A DNA stretch of 35,542 nucleotides from the NCBI GenBank assembly GCA_022824585.1, contig JAJDZN010000060.1:1-35542 (forward strand), in the 5' to 3' direction. Within the stretch, counting starts at the first letter, position 1; every line of letters begins with the position of its first letter. The notes beneath the pieces were generated by a model, which did not search any database, was not told the DNA's origin, and saw only the letters and a list, made by a program, of their open reading frames with translations. Position numbers and translations under genes: made by a program. The DNA is from Bryobacterales bacterium (lineage in GTDB: Bacteria > Acidobacteriota > Terriglobia > Bryobacterales > UBA6623). Shown in pieces: positions 23,282 through 31,962 of this stretch.

Positions 23282-24025
23282 CTATAGGCTGCGCAGGTGA
23301 AAGCCGCCGTCCACGTCGATGACTTGGCCGGCGGAGTAGTCGAGATTGCCGTCCGCGACGGCGCGCACAGCTAGCGCGACGTCTTCCGGCCGACCCAGCC
23401 GACCCTGCGGCAGCAGGCCCTCCTCCGCCAGCCGTTTGTACTTTTCGAGCACCGGCGCGACCATGTCGGTCTCAATGATGCCCGGCCGCACCTCGAACAC
23501 GCCAATGCCTTCCGGGGCCAACCTGCTGGCATAGAGCTGCGCAGCCATGCTGAGCCCTGCCTTCGACACGCAGTACTCGCCACGGTTTGTCGACGCAGTG
23601 TAGGACGAGATCGACGTCACGAAAACGATCCGTCCGGAACCGCGCTCCCGCATGAGCCTGGCCGCGTCCCGGGTCAGGAAGTACGGTCCTTGCAAGTTCG
23701 TGCCCAGCACTTCTTCAAAGCTCTCTTCGCTTGCTTCCAACAGATCGTTGCGCACGCGGGGCGCGATGCCGGCGTTGTTGACCAGCAAATCCAGGCGGCC
23801 GTACTCGCTCCGGACGAATTCCATCAGCGCCGCTCGGTCGGCTCGCGATGCGACGTCCATCTGGAAGATCTCGGCGCCACAGCTGTCGCGCAGGCTCTCG
23901 GCTGCCGCAAGATTGCCCCGGTAGGTGCCGATGACCCTGTGGGTGCGGGCGAGCTCGCTGGCAACCGCCCGCCCGATGCCCCGGCTCGCGCCGGTGACCA
24001 ACGCAACGCTGCCGGGCACTACCAA
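23282..24025 (-). CDS. Short-chain dehydrogenase/reductase, FabG-like
   Basis: This 247-residue classical SDR has a Rossmann fold. The NAD(P) motif is TGASRGIGRAVA (about 11-22), followed by NNAGIAP near 87. The catalytic Ser is in FVTSISSYTAST, with Tyr and Lys in GEYCVSKAGLS. The C-terminal RPGIIETDMV and SAGQVIDVDGG are typical. Members reduce 3-ketoacyl-ACP or oxidise sugars and alcohols; the substrate is not clear. GTYRGN after the second strand suggests NADP preference. The TTG at 24025 has AAGGA 5 bases upstream; a GTG two codons later (24019) is an alternative. It is 40 bp downstream of the DUF1501 gene on the same strand. Confidence 0.88.
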   Translation of the reverse strand: MVVPGSVALVTGASRGIGRAVASELARTHRVIGTYRGNLAAAESLRDSCGAEIFQMDVASRADRAALMEFVRSEYGRLDLLVNNAGIAPRVRNDLLEASEESFEEVLGTNLQGPYFLTRDAARLMRERGSGRIVFVTSISSYTASTNRGEYCVSKAGLSMAAQLYASRLAPEGIGVFEVRPGIIETDMVAPVLEKYKRLAEEGLLPQGRLGRPEDVALAVRAVADGNLDYSAGQVIDVDGGFHLRSL

Positions 24026-24065
24026 CTAATTCCTTTCGCGTAAGGTGCGCGGACGATTCGGGACA

Positions 24066-25499
24066 TCAGGCAAGCAACGGCTTGACGACTTCGCCATGCA
24101 CGTCGGTGAGGCGGAAATGCCGCCCTTGAAACTTGAAGGTCAGCTTCTTGTGGTCCACTCCCATCAGGTGCAGCATCGTGGCGTGCAGGTCGTGCACGCT
24201 GACCGGGTTTTCGGCCACGTTGTACGAGAAGTCGTCGGTCGAGCCGTAGCTGACCCCTCCCCGGATTCCGCCGCCCGCAAGCCAGATCGAGAAACATCTC
24301 GGGTGGTGGTCCCGGCCGTAAACCTCTGCGGAGAGCTCGCCCTGGCAGTACACGGTCCGGCCGAATTCGCCGCCCCAGACGACCAGCGTCTCGTCGAGCA
24401 GGCCACGCTGCTCGAGATCCTTCACCAAGGCAGCGGAAGCTTGGTCCGTTTGGACGCACTTCTCCTCCAAGCGCCTAGGCAGTGCGTTGTGGTGGTCCCA
24501 GCCGCGGTGGAACAGCTGCACGCAGCGCACCCCGCGCTCGACCAGCCGGCGGGCCAGCAGGCAGTTGCTGGCATACGTGCCCGGCTTGCGAGAGTCCTCC
24601 CCGTACATCTGCATCACGCTCTCCGGCTCGCCCGACAGATCCGTCAATTCCGGAACCGAGGCCTGCATGCGGTAGGCCATTTCGTACTGCGCGATGCGGT
24701 TCTCAATCTCCGGATCGCCGAGCTTCTCGAAGCGAACTCGGTTCAGCGCGCCCAGGTCGTCCAGATAGGAGCGCCGGTCTTCGCGGGAAAATCCGTCCGG
24801 GTCATTGAGGTACAGGACCGGCTCCCGACCGGCGCGGAACTTCACGGCTTGGTAGCGGGTGGGCAGGAAGCCGCTGCCCCACAGGCGCGAATACAGGGGC
24901 TGGCCGCCGCTGCCCTGCGAGACCATCACCACGTACGCCGGAAGGCTGCTGGTCTCGCTCCCGAGACCGTAGGAGAGCCAAGATCCCAGACTGGGCCTGC
25001 CGGCCAGTTGGTGGCCTGTCTGCAGGTATGTGATCGCCGGGTCATGGTTGATCTGCTCGGTGGTCATCGAGCGGATCACCGCGATCTTGTCGGCGATCGA
25101 GGAGATGTGAGGCAGCAACTCGCTGAACCGGTGGCCCGAAGCGCCGTGGCGGGCGAACCGGAACTTGGACGCCGCCACCGGAAAGCTCGTCTGCGCCGCC
25201 GTCATCCCGGTCAGCCGCTGCCCGCCGCGAACCGAGTCGGGCAACTCGGAGCCTTGCAAGCGAGCCAGCCGCGGCTTGGGGTCGAACAGATCCATCTGCG
25301 AGGGGCCGCCGGATTGGAACAGGTAGATCACCCGCTTGGCTCGCGGCGCAAAGTGCGGCAGCCCGGCCAGGCCCTCGTGGGCGGGAGCGGCATTGAGGTC
25401 GGTCGCCAGCAGGTGGGACAGGGCCGCTACGCCCAAGCCGCCGGCGGAGGTCGAGAAGAGCTGGCGGCGCGTCAGGGCTAGATTCGCATCGAATGGCAT
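24066..25499 (-). CDS. DUF1501 protein, Tat-exported (pair 2)
   Basis: The 477-residue product has a twin-arginine signal (ALTRRQLFSTSAGGLGVAAL, about 8-27) and the DUF1501 hallmarks. These are YLFQSGGPSQMDLFDPKP near 60, the NHDPAITYLQTGHQLAGRPS block, LDETLVVWGGEFGRTVY, GRDHHPRCFSIWLAGGGIRGG and VHDLHATMLHLMGVDH. The fold resembles alkaline phosphatase/sulfatase. It starts 3 bp after the PSD1 stop and is clearly co-translated with it. In the first pair the order is the same, so the two pairs look like paralogous operons. Its sequence is quite diverged from the pair-1 DUF1501, so a recent duplication is unlikely. Confidence 0.9.
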   Translation of the reverse strand: MPFDANLALTRRQLFSTSAGGLGVAALSHLLATDLNAAPAHEGLAGLPHFAPRAKRVIYLFQSGGPSQMDLFDPKPRLARLQGSELPDSVRGGQRLTGMTAAQTSFPVAASKFRFARHGASGHRFSELLPHISSIADKIAVIRSMTTEQINHDPAITYLQTGHQLAGRPSLGSWLSYGLGSETSSLPAYVVMVSQGSGGQPLYSRLWGSGFLPTRYQAVKFRAGREPVLYLNDPDGFSREDRRSYLDDLGALNRVRFEKLGDPEIENRIAQYEMAYRMQASVPELTDLSGEPESVMQMYGEDSRKPGTYASNCLLARRLVERGVRCVQLFHRGWDHHNALPRRLEEKCVQTDQASAALVKDLEQRGLLDETLVVWGGEFGRTVYCQGELSAEVYGRDHHPRCFSIWLAGGGIRGGVSYGSTDDFSYNVAENPVSVHDLHATMLHLMGVDHKKLTFKFQGRHFRLTDVHGEVVKPLLA

Positions 25500-25502
25500 G
25501 GT

Positions 25503-28500
25503 CTACTCCCTCGTAATCGTCTCGTCCAGGTTTAGCAGCATGCTGGCCACGGCGGTGAAGGCCGCCAGTTCCGGAGGGTCGATCAACTCGTCGCGCCGGT
25601 GCTCCCCGCTTGCCAGGTAGCGCTGGGCGTCTTCCGGGCGCGTCTGGTAGCGATCGCGGTAGCGATTGAGGCTGGAACGGAGGATCTCGGCCTCTTCCTC
25701 GCCGGGCTGCCGGGCAGTTGCGAGCACGAAGCCGTAGGCCAGCCGCTCGCTGTCGCGGGAACCGCCTTCATTGAGCATGCGCTCGGCGAAGAGACGGGCT
25801 GCCTCGTTGTAAGTGGGGTCGTTCATCAGGTTGAGAGCCTGGATTGGCGTGTTGGTGCGCTCCTGCCGCACCACGCAGGTCTCGCGCGCAGCGGCGTCGA
25901 AGGCGAGCATGGCCGGGGGTCCCAAAGTTCTCTTCCAGAAGGTGTACAGGCTCCGGCGGTAGAGCTTGTCCCCGTGGTCATTGGAATATGCGCCCCAGTT
26001 GGAAAGCTCCTTCCACAGCCCGCTGGGCTGGTAAGGCTTCACCGACGGGCCGCCCGGATCGCCCGACAGGAGATCGGCGATTGCCAGCGCTTGGTCGCGG
26101 ATCGACTCGGCCGGCAGCCGCAGGCGCGGTGCCCGCGCCAGCAGCAGGTTGTCTGGATCCCGCTCCAACAGTTCCGGCAGGACGTCCGACGACTGCCGGT
26201 AGGTGGCAGTGCTGACGATGGTCCGGATCAGGTTCTTGACATCCCAGCCGCTGTCGACGAAGTCGGCCGCCAGCCAATCCAGCAGTTCAGGGTGCGTCGG
26301 CGCCGCGCCCTGCGAGCCGAAGTCCTCGACAGTCGATACGATTCCCCGCCCGAACAGCATCTGCCAGAAACGGTTGGCGGTGACTCGGGCGGTCAGCGGG
26401 TTCTGCCGGCTGGTCAGCCACCTCGCCAAGCCGAGCCGGTTGTTGGGCAGGCCGTGCGGCATCGGCGGCAAGGCCGCCGGCAGGCCAGGCTCGACGCGCT
26501 CGCGGGGGGCGTCGAAGGCTCCGCGGAACAGGATGTGCGTGGGCCGGGCGTCTTCGCGCTCGTCCATGACCATCACTGTGGGAAGCGTGGCGATGAATGC
26601 CTCGCGTTCCAGGCGCAAATCCCTCAGATCCTTCCACGCCGCCGAGATTTCGTCGGGTGCGGCGCGTTCCAGATAGGCCCAGCGCAGCTTGAGACGCTGG
26701 GCCGGTGCGCGCTGATCGGTCGCAATGGCCGCGATTTCTGCGGGCGTTTCGCGGACGGCGAGGACTGCCGCCTCCGATCCGTCTAGGGCCCGCGAGTACA
26801 CGCGGACATCGTCGACATGACCTGCGAATCGGTCCTGCTCGCCGGGACCGTGGCCGACGCGCAAGGTGGCATTCACCCGCGTTGAGTTGAGCGATTCGTC
26901 CACTAGCACTGTCAAACCGGCGGGTCGGCCGTTGATGTAGAGCCGCATGCCATCGGTATTGCGGGTGCCGTCGTATACGCCCGCGACGTGGGTCCATTGA
27001 GCCAGCGGGGCGGTCTCGACGGATTCGACCCTCATGCGGTCGGAAATGCTGCCGGTGTCGATACGCAACTGGAGCTTGCCGTCGACCAAGAACAGGCCGT
27101 AGCCCTTCGGGCCGCTCGTGAGGTACCGGCTGACCACTCCTCCGGTGTTGCGATCCGGGCGGATCCAGGCTGCGAGCGTGAACGGGTCGTAGAAGTCGTA
27201 GTCCGCGACGTCGCCCAGGTCGAAATAGCGCCGCCCGTCTAACCGCGCCGCGCCCCCGAACGGACCGTGCGGCCCCGCCGGGGCCGAGTCAAACGTGCGC
27301 CGCGCCGCCAGTCGCTCCGAGTAGGCCCATGCGTCCGCGCCGTCCAGATCGGCTGTTGCCAAGGAGGGCTCCACTTCGTCGGCGTGGCGTTCGAGCTGGG
27401 ACTCGAGCTGCCTGATCCGGCTGTCCATCGCTTCGAGCTGCTCCCGTTGGTCGCGCGTCGGCGCATGCACGATCGGCGGGGTGTTGCCGTATTTGTAATA
27501 GCGTCCGCGGTCGGAGACGTTGTTGAAGTAGGCGTAGAACTGGTAGAACTCCCTCTGCGAGATCGGGTCGTACTTGTGGTCGTGGCAGCGTGCGCAGCCC
27601 ACCGTCAGCCCCAGCCAGACCGTGGCGGTAGTCTCGAGTCTGTCCACGGCGTATTCGACCTGATACTCGTCCGGGTCGGTGCCGTTCTCGGCGTTGCCCC
27701 GATGGTTGCGGTTGAAGCCCGTGGCGATGCGCTGCGACAGGGTCGCGTCGGGCAGCAGGTCGCCCGCTAGTTGCTCGACCGTGAATCGGTCGAAGGGCAT
27801 GTTGTCGTTGAAGGCGTCGATCACCCAATCGCGCCAGCGCCACATATCGCGCGGCCGGTCGTTCTGGTAGCCGTTGGTGTCTGCGTAGCGGGCGGCTTCC
27901 AGCCAGCGGAACGCCATGCGCTCGCCGAAGCGAGGCGAGGCCAGCAAGCGTTCCACCGCCGCTTCGTAGGCCTTTGGCGAATCGTCCGCCAAGTATTCCC
28001 GCACTTCCTCGGCGGTTGGCGGCAGGCCGGTCAGATCGAGCGTCACCCGCCGCAACAGCTTGGACCGGTCCGCCTCCGGCGAAGGCCGCAGGCCCGCTTC
28101 CTGTAGCCGGGCCAGCACGAAGCCGTCGATCGGGCTTCGGCCCCACTCGGCCTCAGCAGGGGCGTTGGCTGCTGGCTTGACCAAGGGTCCGAAGGCCCAA
28201 TGGCCTGACCACTTGGCGCCCTCTTGGATCCACTGCCTCAAGAGGGCGGTCTGTTGCTCGCTGAGCGGTGCGTGGCCCAGGGCTTGAGGCGGCATCCGCC
28301 GGCTGGGATCGGGCGCTTCGAGCCGGGCGATCAGCTCGCTCTGGTCCGGCTTGCCTGGCACGATGGCGAACTTTCCGCTCGGCAGAGCGGAAAACGCGCC
28401 CGCCTCGGTGTCTAACCGCAGCGGGGACATGCGCGTGGCGGCATCGGGGCCGTGACAGGCATAGCAGCGGTCAGACAGAATCGGGCGGACATCCCTGCGA

Positions 28501-28583
28501 AAATCCACCCCATTAGCGGCCGCGGGGAGTATCGCGCCCGCGATCGCAAATGCGACTCCGACGGGTATGCGGTGTCGAGACAC
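25503..28583 (-). CDS. PSD1-family protein with PSCyt1, DUF1549, LamG-like and DUF1553 domains (pair 2)
   Basis: This 1026-residue exported protein carries, in order: a signal peptide (to about 24), a PSCyt1 heme module with CYACH at 40-44, and a RMPP distal ligand segment near 95. DUF1549 (about 150-380) contains RFGERMAFRWLEAARYADTN and GCARCHDHKYDP. A coiled-coil-like stretch (TRDQREQLEAMDSRIRQLES) follows. A LamG/concanavalin-like domain (about 440-600) contains FTLAAWIRPDRNTGGVVSRY, LAQWTHVAGVYDGTRN and RFAGHVDDVRVYSRAL. DUF1553 (about 730-985) contains NPLTARVTANRFWQMLFGRG and NTPIQALNLMNDPTY. The LamG insert implies binding of a carbohydrate or polymer. Function beyond this is not established. 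Confidence 0.9.
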   Translation of the reverse strand: MSRHRIPVGVAFAIAGAILPAAANGVDFRRDVRPILSDRCYACHGPDAATRMSPLRLDTEAGAFSALPSGKFAIVPGKPDQSELIARLEAPDPSRRMPPQALGHAPLSEQQTALLRQWIQEGAKWSGHWAFGPLVKPAANAPAEAEWGRSPIDGFVLARLQEAGLRPSPEADRSKLLRRVTLDLTGLPPTAEEVREYLADDSPKAYEAAVERLLASPRFGERMAFRWLEAARYADTNGYQNDRPRDMWRWRDWVIDAFNDNMPFDRFTVEQLAGDLLPDATLSQRIATGFNRNHRGNAENGTDPDEYQVEYAVDRLETTATVWLGLTVGCARCHDHKYDPISQREFYQFYAYFNNVSDRGRYYKYGNTPPIVHAPTRDQREQLEAMDSRIRQLESQLERHADEVEPSLATADLDGADAWAYSERLAARRTFDSAPAGPHGPFGGAARLDGRRYFDLGDVADYDFYDPFTLAAWIRPDRNTGGVVSRYLTSGPKGYGLFLVDGKLQLRIDTGSISDRMRVESVETAPLAQWTHVAGVYDGTRNTDGMRLYINGRPAGLTVLVDESLNSTRVNATLRVGHGPGEQDRFAGHVDDVRVYSRALDGSEAAVLAVRETPAEIAAIATDQRAPAQRLKLRWAYLERAAPDEISAAWKDLRDLRLEREAFIATLPTVMVMDEREDARPTHILFRGAFDAPRERVEPGLPAALPPMPHGLPNNRLGLARWLTSRQNPLTARVTANRFWQMLFGRGIVSTVEDFGSQGAAPTHPELLDWLAADFVDSGWDVKNLIRTIVSTATYRQSSDVLPELLERDPDNLLLARAPRLRLPAESIRDQALAIADLLSGDPGGPSVKPYQPSGLWKELSNWGAYSNDHGDKLYRRSLYTFWKRTLGPPAMLAFDAAARETCVVRQERTNTPIQALNLMNDPTYNEAARLFAERMLNEGGSRDSERLAYGFVLATARQPGEEEAEILRSSLNRYRDRYQTRPEDAQRYLASGEHRRDELIDPPELAAFTAVASMLLNLDETITRE

Positions 28584-28625
28584 GGCACCACAATTGTACC
28601 GACCGACGGACCGCAGCGGTCCACG

Positions 28626-29495
28626 CTATTGCGGGAAGAAGGGCATGAGCGCCCGGATCTGGTCCTCGCTCGGCTGCATGCCGTACTCGGTAATCTCGAA
28701 GGCCTCCGCATTGCGGATGGCGCCCGCGTCGGCCCCGTAGCGCGCCCTAGCGGCTTCGCGCCACTCGTCGCGAATGCCGAAACTCCGCTGGGACTTCAGC
28801 CATGCCAAGCGAGCAGCTGGATCGCCGGGCACTTCGTCCAGCACGCCTGCGTGCCACGGAAGCCACTCGTAGAACTGCGACACGTGAGCGTCTAGGGCTG
28901 AGTATTTCTCCTCCAGCACGTCGTCGATCGAAACGACGATGTCGGGGCGGAACGGCTGTGGCCGCGAGAATCGGTCCGAGAAGTACAGGAACAGCGGATT
29001 CTTCTTGATTGCGGGGGTGTCGCTAGCGATATTCGGCACCGTGACCATGTACGAAGCGTCTTGGACCAGGATTCCCGTGTAGCGATGGTCCGGGTGGTAG
29101 TCGTTGGGGCGCGGCGCGATCACGATGTCGGCGTCCCATTCGCGGATCTGGCGGATGATCTGCAGGCGGACGTCCAGGCTGGGTACCAACTCCCCGTCGT
29201 GGTTGTCCAGCACGATGTACTCGATGCCTAGACGGCGGCCCGACTCCTGGGCCTCGGCCCGCCTCCGGGCGGCCAGCATGCCGCCGCCCTCGGCTTGGTG
29301 GCCGGCATCGCCGTTGGTGACGGACACGAAGCGCACCTTGTGGCCAAGTGCGGCGTACTTGGCCGCAATGCCGCCGGCCTTGATGTCGCAGTCGTCTGGG
29401 TGGGCGCCGATGGCGATCACGCGGATCGCTTCGGCGATAGCTGGGGTGGCGGTGAGCGTCATGGAGAGTAGGAGGGTCAGGCCGGCGGCGCGCAT
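28626..29495 (-). CDS. Exported PIG-L (LmbE-like) deacetylase
   Basis: From the ATG at 29495 the product is 289 residues with a signal peptide (LTLLLSMTLTATPAIA, to about 21). The zinc site typical of PIG-L N-acetylglucosaminyl deacetylases is present: AIGAHPDDCDIKAGG (H32, D34, D35) and PNDYHPDHRYTG. The intervening TNGDAGHQAEGGGMLAARRR and EYIVLDNHDGELVPSLDV match the family. Known members remove acetyl groups from GlcNAc-type substrates. The frame extends 50 codons upstream into the permease gene, but the signal peptide fixes the start. It lies 16 bp after the APC permease and 42 bp before the PSD1 gene, so the four minus-strand genes from 30858 to 24066 probably form one operon. Confidence 0.88.
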   Translation of the reverse strand: MRAAGLTLLLSMTLTATPAIAEAIRVIAIGAHPDDCDIKAGGIAAKYAALGHKVRFVSVTNGDAGHQAEGGGMLAARRRAEAQESGRRLGIEYIVLDNHDGELVPSLDVRLQIIRQIREWDADIVIAPRPNDYHPDHRYTGILVQDASYMVTVPNIASDTPAIKKNPLFLYFSDRFSRPQPFRPDIVVSIDDVLEEKYSALDAHVSQFYEWLPWHAGVLDEVPGDPAARLAWLKSQRSFGIRDEWREAARARYGADAGAIRNAEAFEITEYGMQPSEDQIRALMPFFPQ

Positions 29496-29511
29496 AGGGT
29501 TGTCTCGATGT

Positions 29512-30858
29512 TTACTGTTGCGCGGAACTGCTACCGAAGGGCCACTCGCGCTGGTGCCTCGCCATCGCCAGGTAGACGATCGCACCGAGCAGGAGCGTGC
29601 CGGTCCCGAACAGAACGAACGTGGTGCCGAGCGACAGGAATACATAAATATAGCCCACGATCGACAGGATCGCTGGCACGGGATAGCCCCACATGCTGAA
29701 CGGCCGCGCGATGTCGGGCCGCCGCGAGCGAATCAGGAAGAGAGCGAAGGTGTGCCCGAGGAACTGGATGAGGATGCGGGCGGCCATCAGGGCCTTGATG
29801 ACGTTGTCGAGGCTGAAGAAGCTGGCACAGACCGCGCCCGCGCCGATCAGCAACAGCGAACGGTGCGGGAATTCCTTGGTCGGGTGCAGTACGGCGAGCT
29901 GCCGGAAGAACACGCCGTCGCGGGCGGCAGCATAGGGCACTCGGGAATACCCCAGCAACAGCGCGAAGATCGACCCAAAGGCGGTGACCACGATCATGCC
30001 CGCCAACACTTGCGCGGCCCATGGCCCGTATACGCGCTCCACGAACAGGGCGCCGAGGAACTGAGACTCCATGGCCTCGCGCCACGGCACGACGCCGATG
30101 AAGCTGAATGAGATGGCGATATCGATGGCCGCTACGGCCAGGATCGAGTAGAGCACCGCCCGCGGGATGGTCCGTCCCGGATCGCGGATCTCTCCGCCGA
30201 GGTAGCAGACCTGGTAGTAGCCGAGAAACAGGTAGAGCACCTCGGCCGAGCCCTCGCCGAGGCTGGCAAGGAATCCGAGGTCGAAGCGAAACGCGTTCTC
30301 GGGCAGGTCGAACGCCAGAGCGGGGTCGAAGTGCAGGATTCCCGTGACGATGACCCAGCCCGTGGTCAGCAGCATCACCGACCACAGGCCGAACATCAGC
30401 TTGGCGATGTCATCGATGCGGCGGTACAGCGCGACGACCAGCAGGGCGCAGATGCCTGCTGCCAGCAGCTTGCCGTCGAGCTCGGACAGGTCGGGCAGGA
30501 ACACTCGCAGGTATTGGACAAGGCCGATGTTGCCGCTGGCGATCTCGAGCGGCCCGGCGAAAAGGATCTGCCAGACGAAGAGGAAGGCCAGCATCCGGCC
30601 CCACGTGCGCGGGCCGAAGCCCTCCCGCAGGAACACGTAGGTGCCGCCGGCGGCGGGTCTGGCCGCGCCGAGCTCAGCCACGACCATGCCGTCAGCCAGC
30701 GCGATGACGGTCCCGACCACCCAAGCGAGATACGCCTGCGGGCCTGCCAGGGTCTTCAGGATCAAGGCGATCGCGATGAACGGCCCGATCCCGACCATGT
30801 TGGACATGTTGATCGTGGTCGCATTCAACAATCCCAGCCTGCGGTGCATTTGTGCCAT
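29512..30858 (-). CDS. APC-superfamily amino acid permease
   Basis: This 448-residue integral membrane protein has about 12 hydrophobic segments. It opens with LGLLNATTINMSNMVGIGPF, the TM1 Gly-rich substrate-binding break of APC transporters. ELGAARPAAGGTYVFLREGF follows in TM2-3, and YLGGEIRDPGRTIPRAVLYS is the TM6-7 loop signature. It is expected to carry an amino acid or amine by proton symport or exchange; the substrate cannot be read from the sequence. It is the first gene of the minus-strand series with PIG-L, PSD1 and DUF1501, which suggests uptake of a breakdown product. Confidence 0.9.
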   Translation of the reverse strand: MAQMHRRLGLLNATTINMSNMVGIGPFIAIALILKTLAGPQAYLAWVVGTVIALADGMVVAELGAARPAAGGTYVFLREGFGPRTWGRMLAFLFVWQILFAGPLEIASGNIGLVQYLRVFLPDLSELDGKLLAAGICALLVVALYRRIDDIAKLMFGLWSVMLLTTGWVIVTGILHFDPALAFDLPENAFRFDLGFLASLGEGSAEVLYLFLGYYQVCYLGGEIRDPGRTIPRAVLYSILAVAAIDIAISFSFIGVVPWREAMESQFLGALFVERVYGPWAAQVLAGMIVVTAFGSIFALLLGYSRVPYAAARDGVFFRQLAVLHPTKEFPHRSLLLIGAGAVCASFFSLDNVIKALMAARILIQFLGHTFALFLIRSRRPDIARPFSMWGYPVPAILSIVGYIYVFLSLGTTFVLFGTGTLLLGAIVYLAMARHQREWPFGSSSAQQ

Positions 30859-31039
30859 GTCGGAAACGGCTCTTGGCGCCTAGGGCAGGGTAACACTTCG
30901 CCCGAGATGGGTCGGGTCTCGATTGCTCGACTCGGTTGGATAGGCCGACGGCACCCTCTTCGTAGTGCAGTTGCTACCCTGAGAGAGATCGGCGCCACCG
31001 CATTCATCGGTGCGGACGAGCGTGCCCTGTCGGGATGAT

Positions 31040-31115
31040 GGGGTGGTAGCTCAGTTGGTAGAGCAACGGCCTTTTAAGCCGTGGGTCCCGGGTTCGAGTC
31101 CCGGCCGCCTCACCA
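31040..31115 (+). tRNA. tRNA-Lys (anticodon TTT)
   Basis: A complete cloverleaf is present. The acceptor stem is GGGGTGG/CCGCCTC (with G-U pairs), the D arm is GCTC...GAGC, the anticodon stem is ACGGC/GCCGT around CTTTTAA (anticodon TTT), and the T arm is CCGGG-TTCGAGT-CCCGG. A discriminator A and encoded CCA follow, giving 76 nt. An IS remnant begins 36 bp downstream. Confidence 0.97.
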
Positions 31116-31150
31116 CACCTATCTCGGGTCGCTCAAATGCTAGCGCTTGG

Positions 31151-31571
31151 TCACAATTGACACAGGCGCAGGTCAGGGTATGGCTGGTGTGCTCTGGCTG
31201 CCTGCGTCACGCGAACCACCGTCTGCAGCTGCACATAAGCCCGCCACAAGACCTCGTTGCTCGGCAGGGGACGCCGAATCGAGGGTTGCCAGCCCGCGCT
31301 GCGGGCCAGCAGGACCTCCCAGCTCCGGATGTCCGGCGGGAATGGCCGGTTGCGCTCGGTCGCCTGCAGCACCCGCTCGCCTCCCACGACGATGCCGATC
31401 ACCTAGCGCTTGTCCTCTGGTCGGTACTTCCGCCGCGAGCGTTTCCGGCGCGCCCCGGACGTAGCGGTCCGAGCTGAACACCCGCCACGCCGTGACGGCC
31501 TCGAACGCCAAGCGCTTCACCGTCTCCGGCTTCAAGATGCGGCGCCCAATCCGCCCGCTCTCTTGCTCCAC
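31151..31571 (-). pseudogene. Broken transposase fragment (IS4/Tn5-like C-terminal region)
   Basis: Two minus-strand frames carry protein-like pieces: ETVKRLAFEAVTAWRVFSSD (before about 31450), and IVVGGERVLQATERNRPFPP followed by IRRPLPSNEVLWRAYVQLQT (31151-31402). These resemble the C-terminal part of IS4-family transposases (a WR[IV]F helix and a final LWRxxxxL segment). A TAG stop lies just before the second piece and a frame change is needed to join them, so the gene is dead. The catalytic core is absent. The family call is tentative. Confidence 0.5.
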
Positions 31572-31640
31572 CGAGCCCTTGCCCAGTGTCAGCTGTGTCC
31601 CAGAGCTAGAACAGATCGTAATGTCTCGGTGTCAATTGTG
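31152..31640 (-). mobile_element. IS remnant with 12-bp perfect terminal inverted repeats
   Basis: CACAATTGACAC at 31152-31163 and its exact complement GTGTCAATTGTG at 31629-31640 bound 489 bp that contain fragments of a transposase on the minus strand. This looks like an internally deleted insertion sequence. I see no clear target-site duplication. Position 36 bp downstream of tRNA-Lys suggests repeated insertion at this locus. Confidence 0.65.
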
Positions 31641-31686
31641 TACAATCGCCAGCCTTCAATGGGAAGGGCGTCGCAGCTAGCGTAGA

Positions 31687-31833
31687 ATGGGCCAGAGAGC
31701 GAGCCTACAGCTGGCATTCGACCAGATGGCCGCCGAGAAGATTCAGCGGATCGTCGAGACCAGCCTTGGCCTATACAAGCGGACTACCGGTGACGACGCC
31801 TTCCGCGAGGCGATCAAGGACTTCCTGCTTTGA
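31687..31833 (+). pseudogene. Small coding-like remnant (48 codons)
   Basis: An ATG at 31687 opens a 48-codon frame reading LQLAFDQMAAEKIQRIVETS, LGLYKRTTGDDAFREAIKDF and LL before TGA. Composition is protein-like and helical. It resembles the C-terminal end of a larger protein (a type I restriction HsdR tail is one possibility), but I cannot confirm that. There is no ribosome site. The rest of 31641-31962 holds nothing else I can recognise besides the promoter region of the next gene. Confidence 0.25.
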
Positions 31834-31962
31834 CGACTTTGTCTGGAGGTGTTCCCTGGGCGAGCAATCGCTCGACGCCAAGGAATCGAGAGTTCCAGAC
31901 CTCAAATTAGGTCCTATCTCGAATCTGATCGAGAGCCGGTAGACGGGCAGGAGGGTAATTGA

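Noticed and set aside
24045-25481. Long plus-strand ORF of 478 codons opposite the DUF1501 gene
   Set aside because: It is antisense to a fully motif-supported gene, rich in Arg/Gln/His as expected of a high-GC shadow frame, and matches no family.
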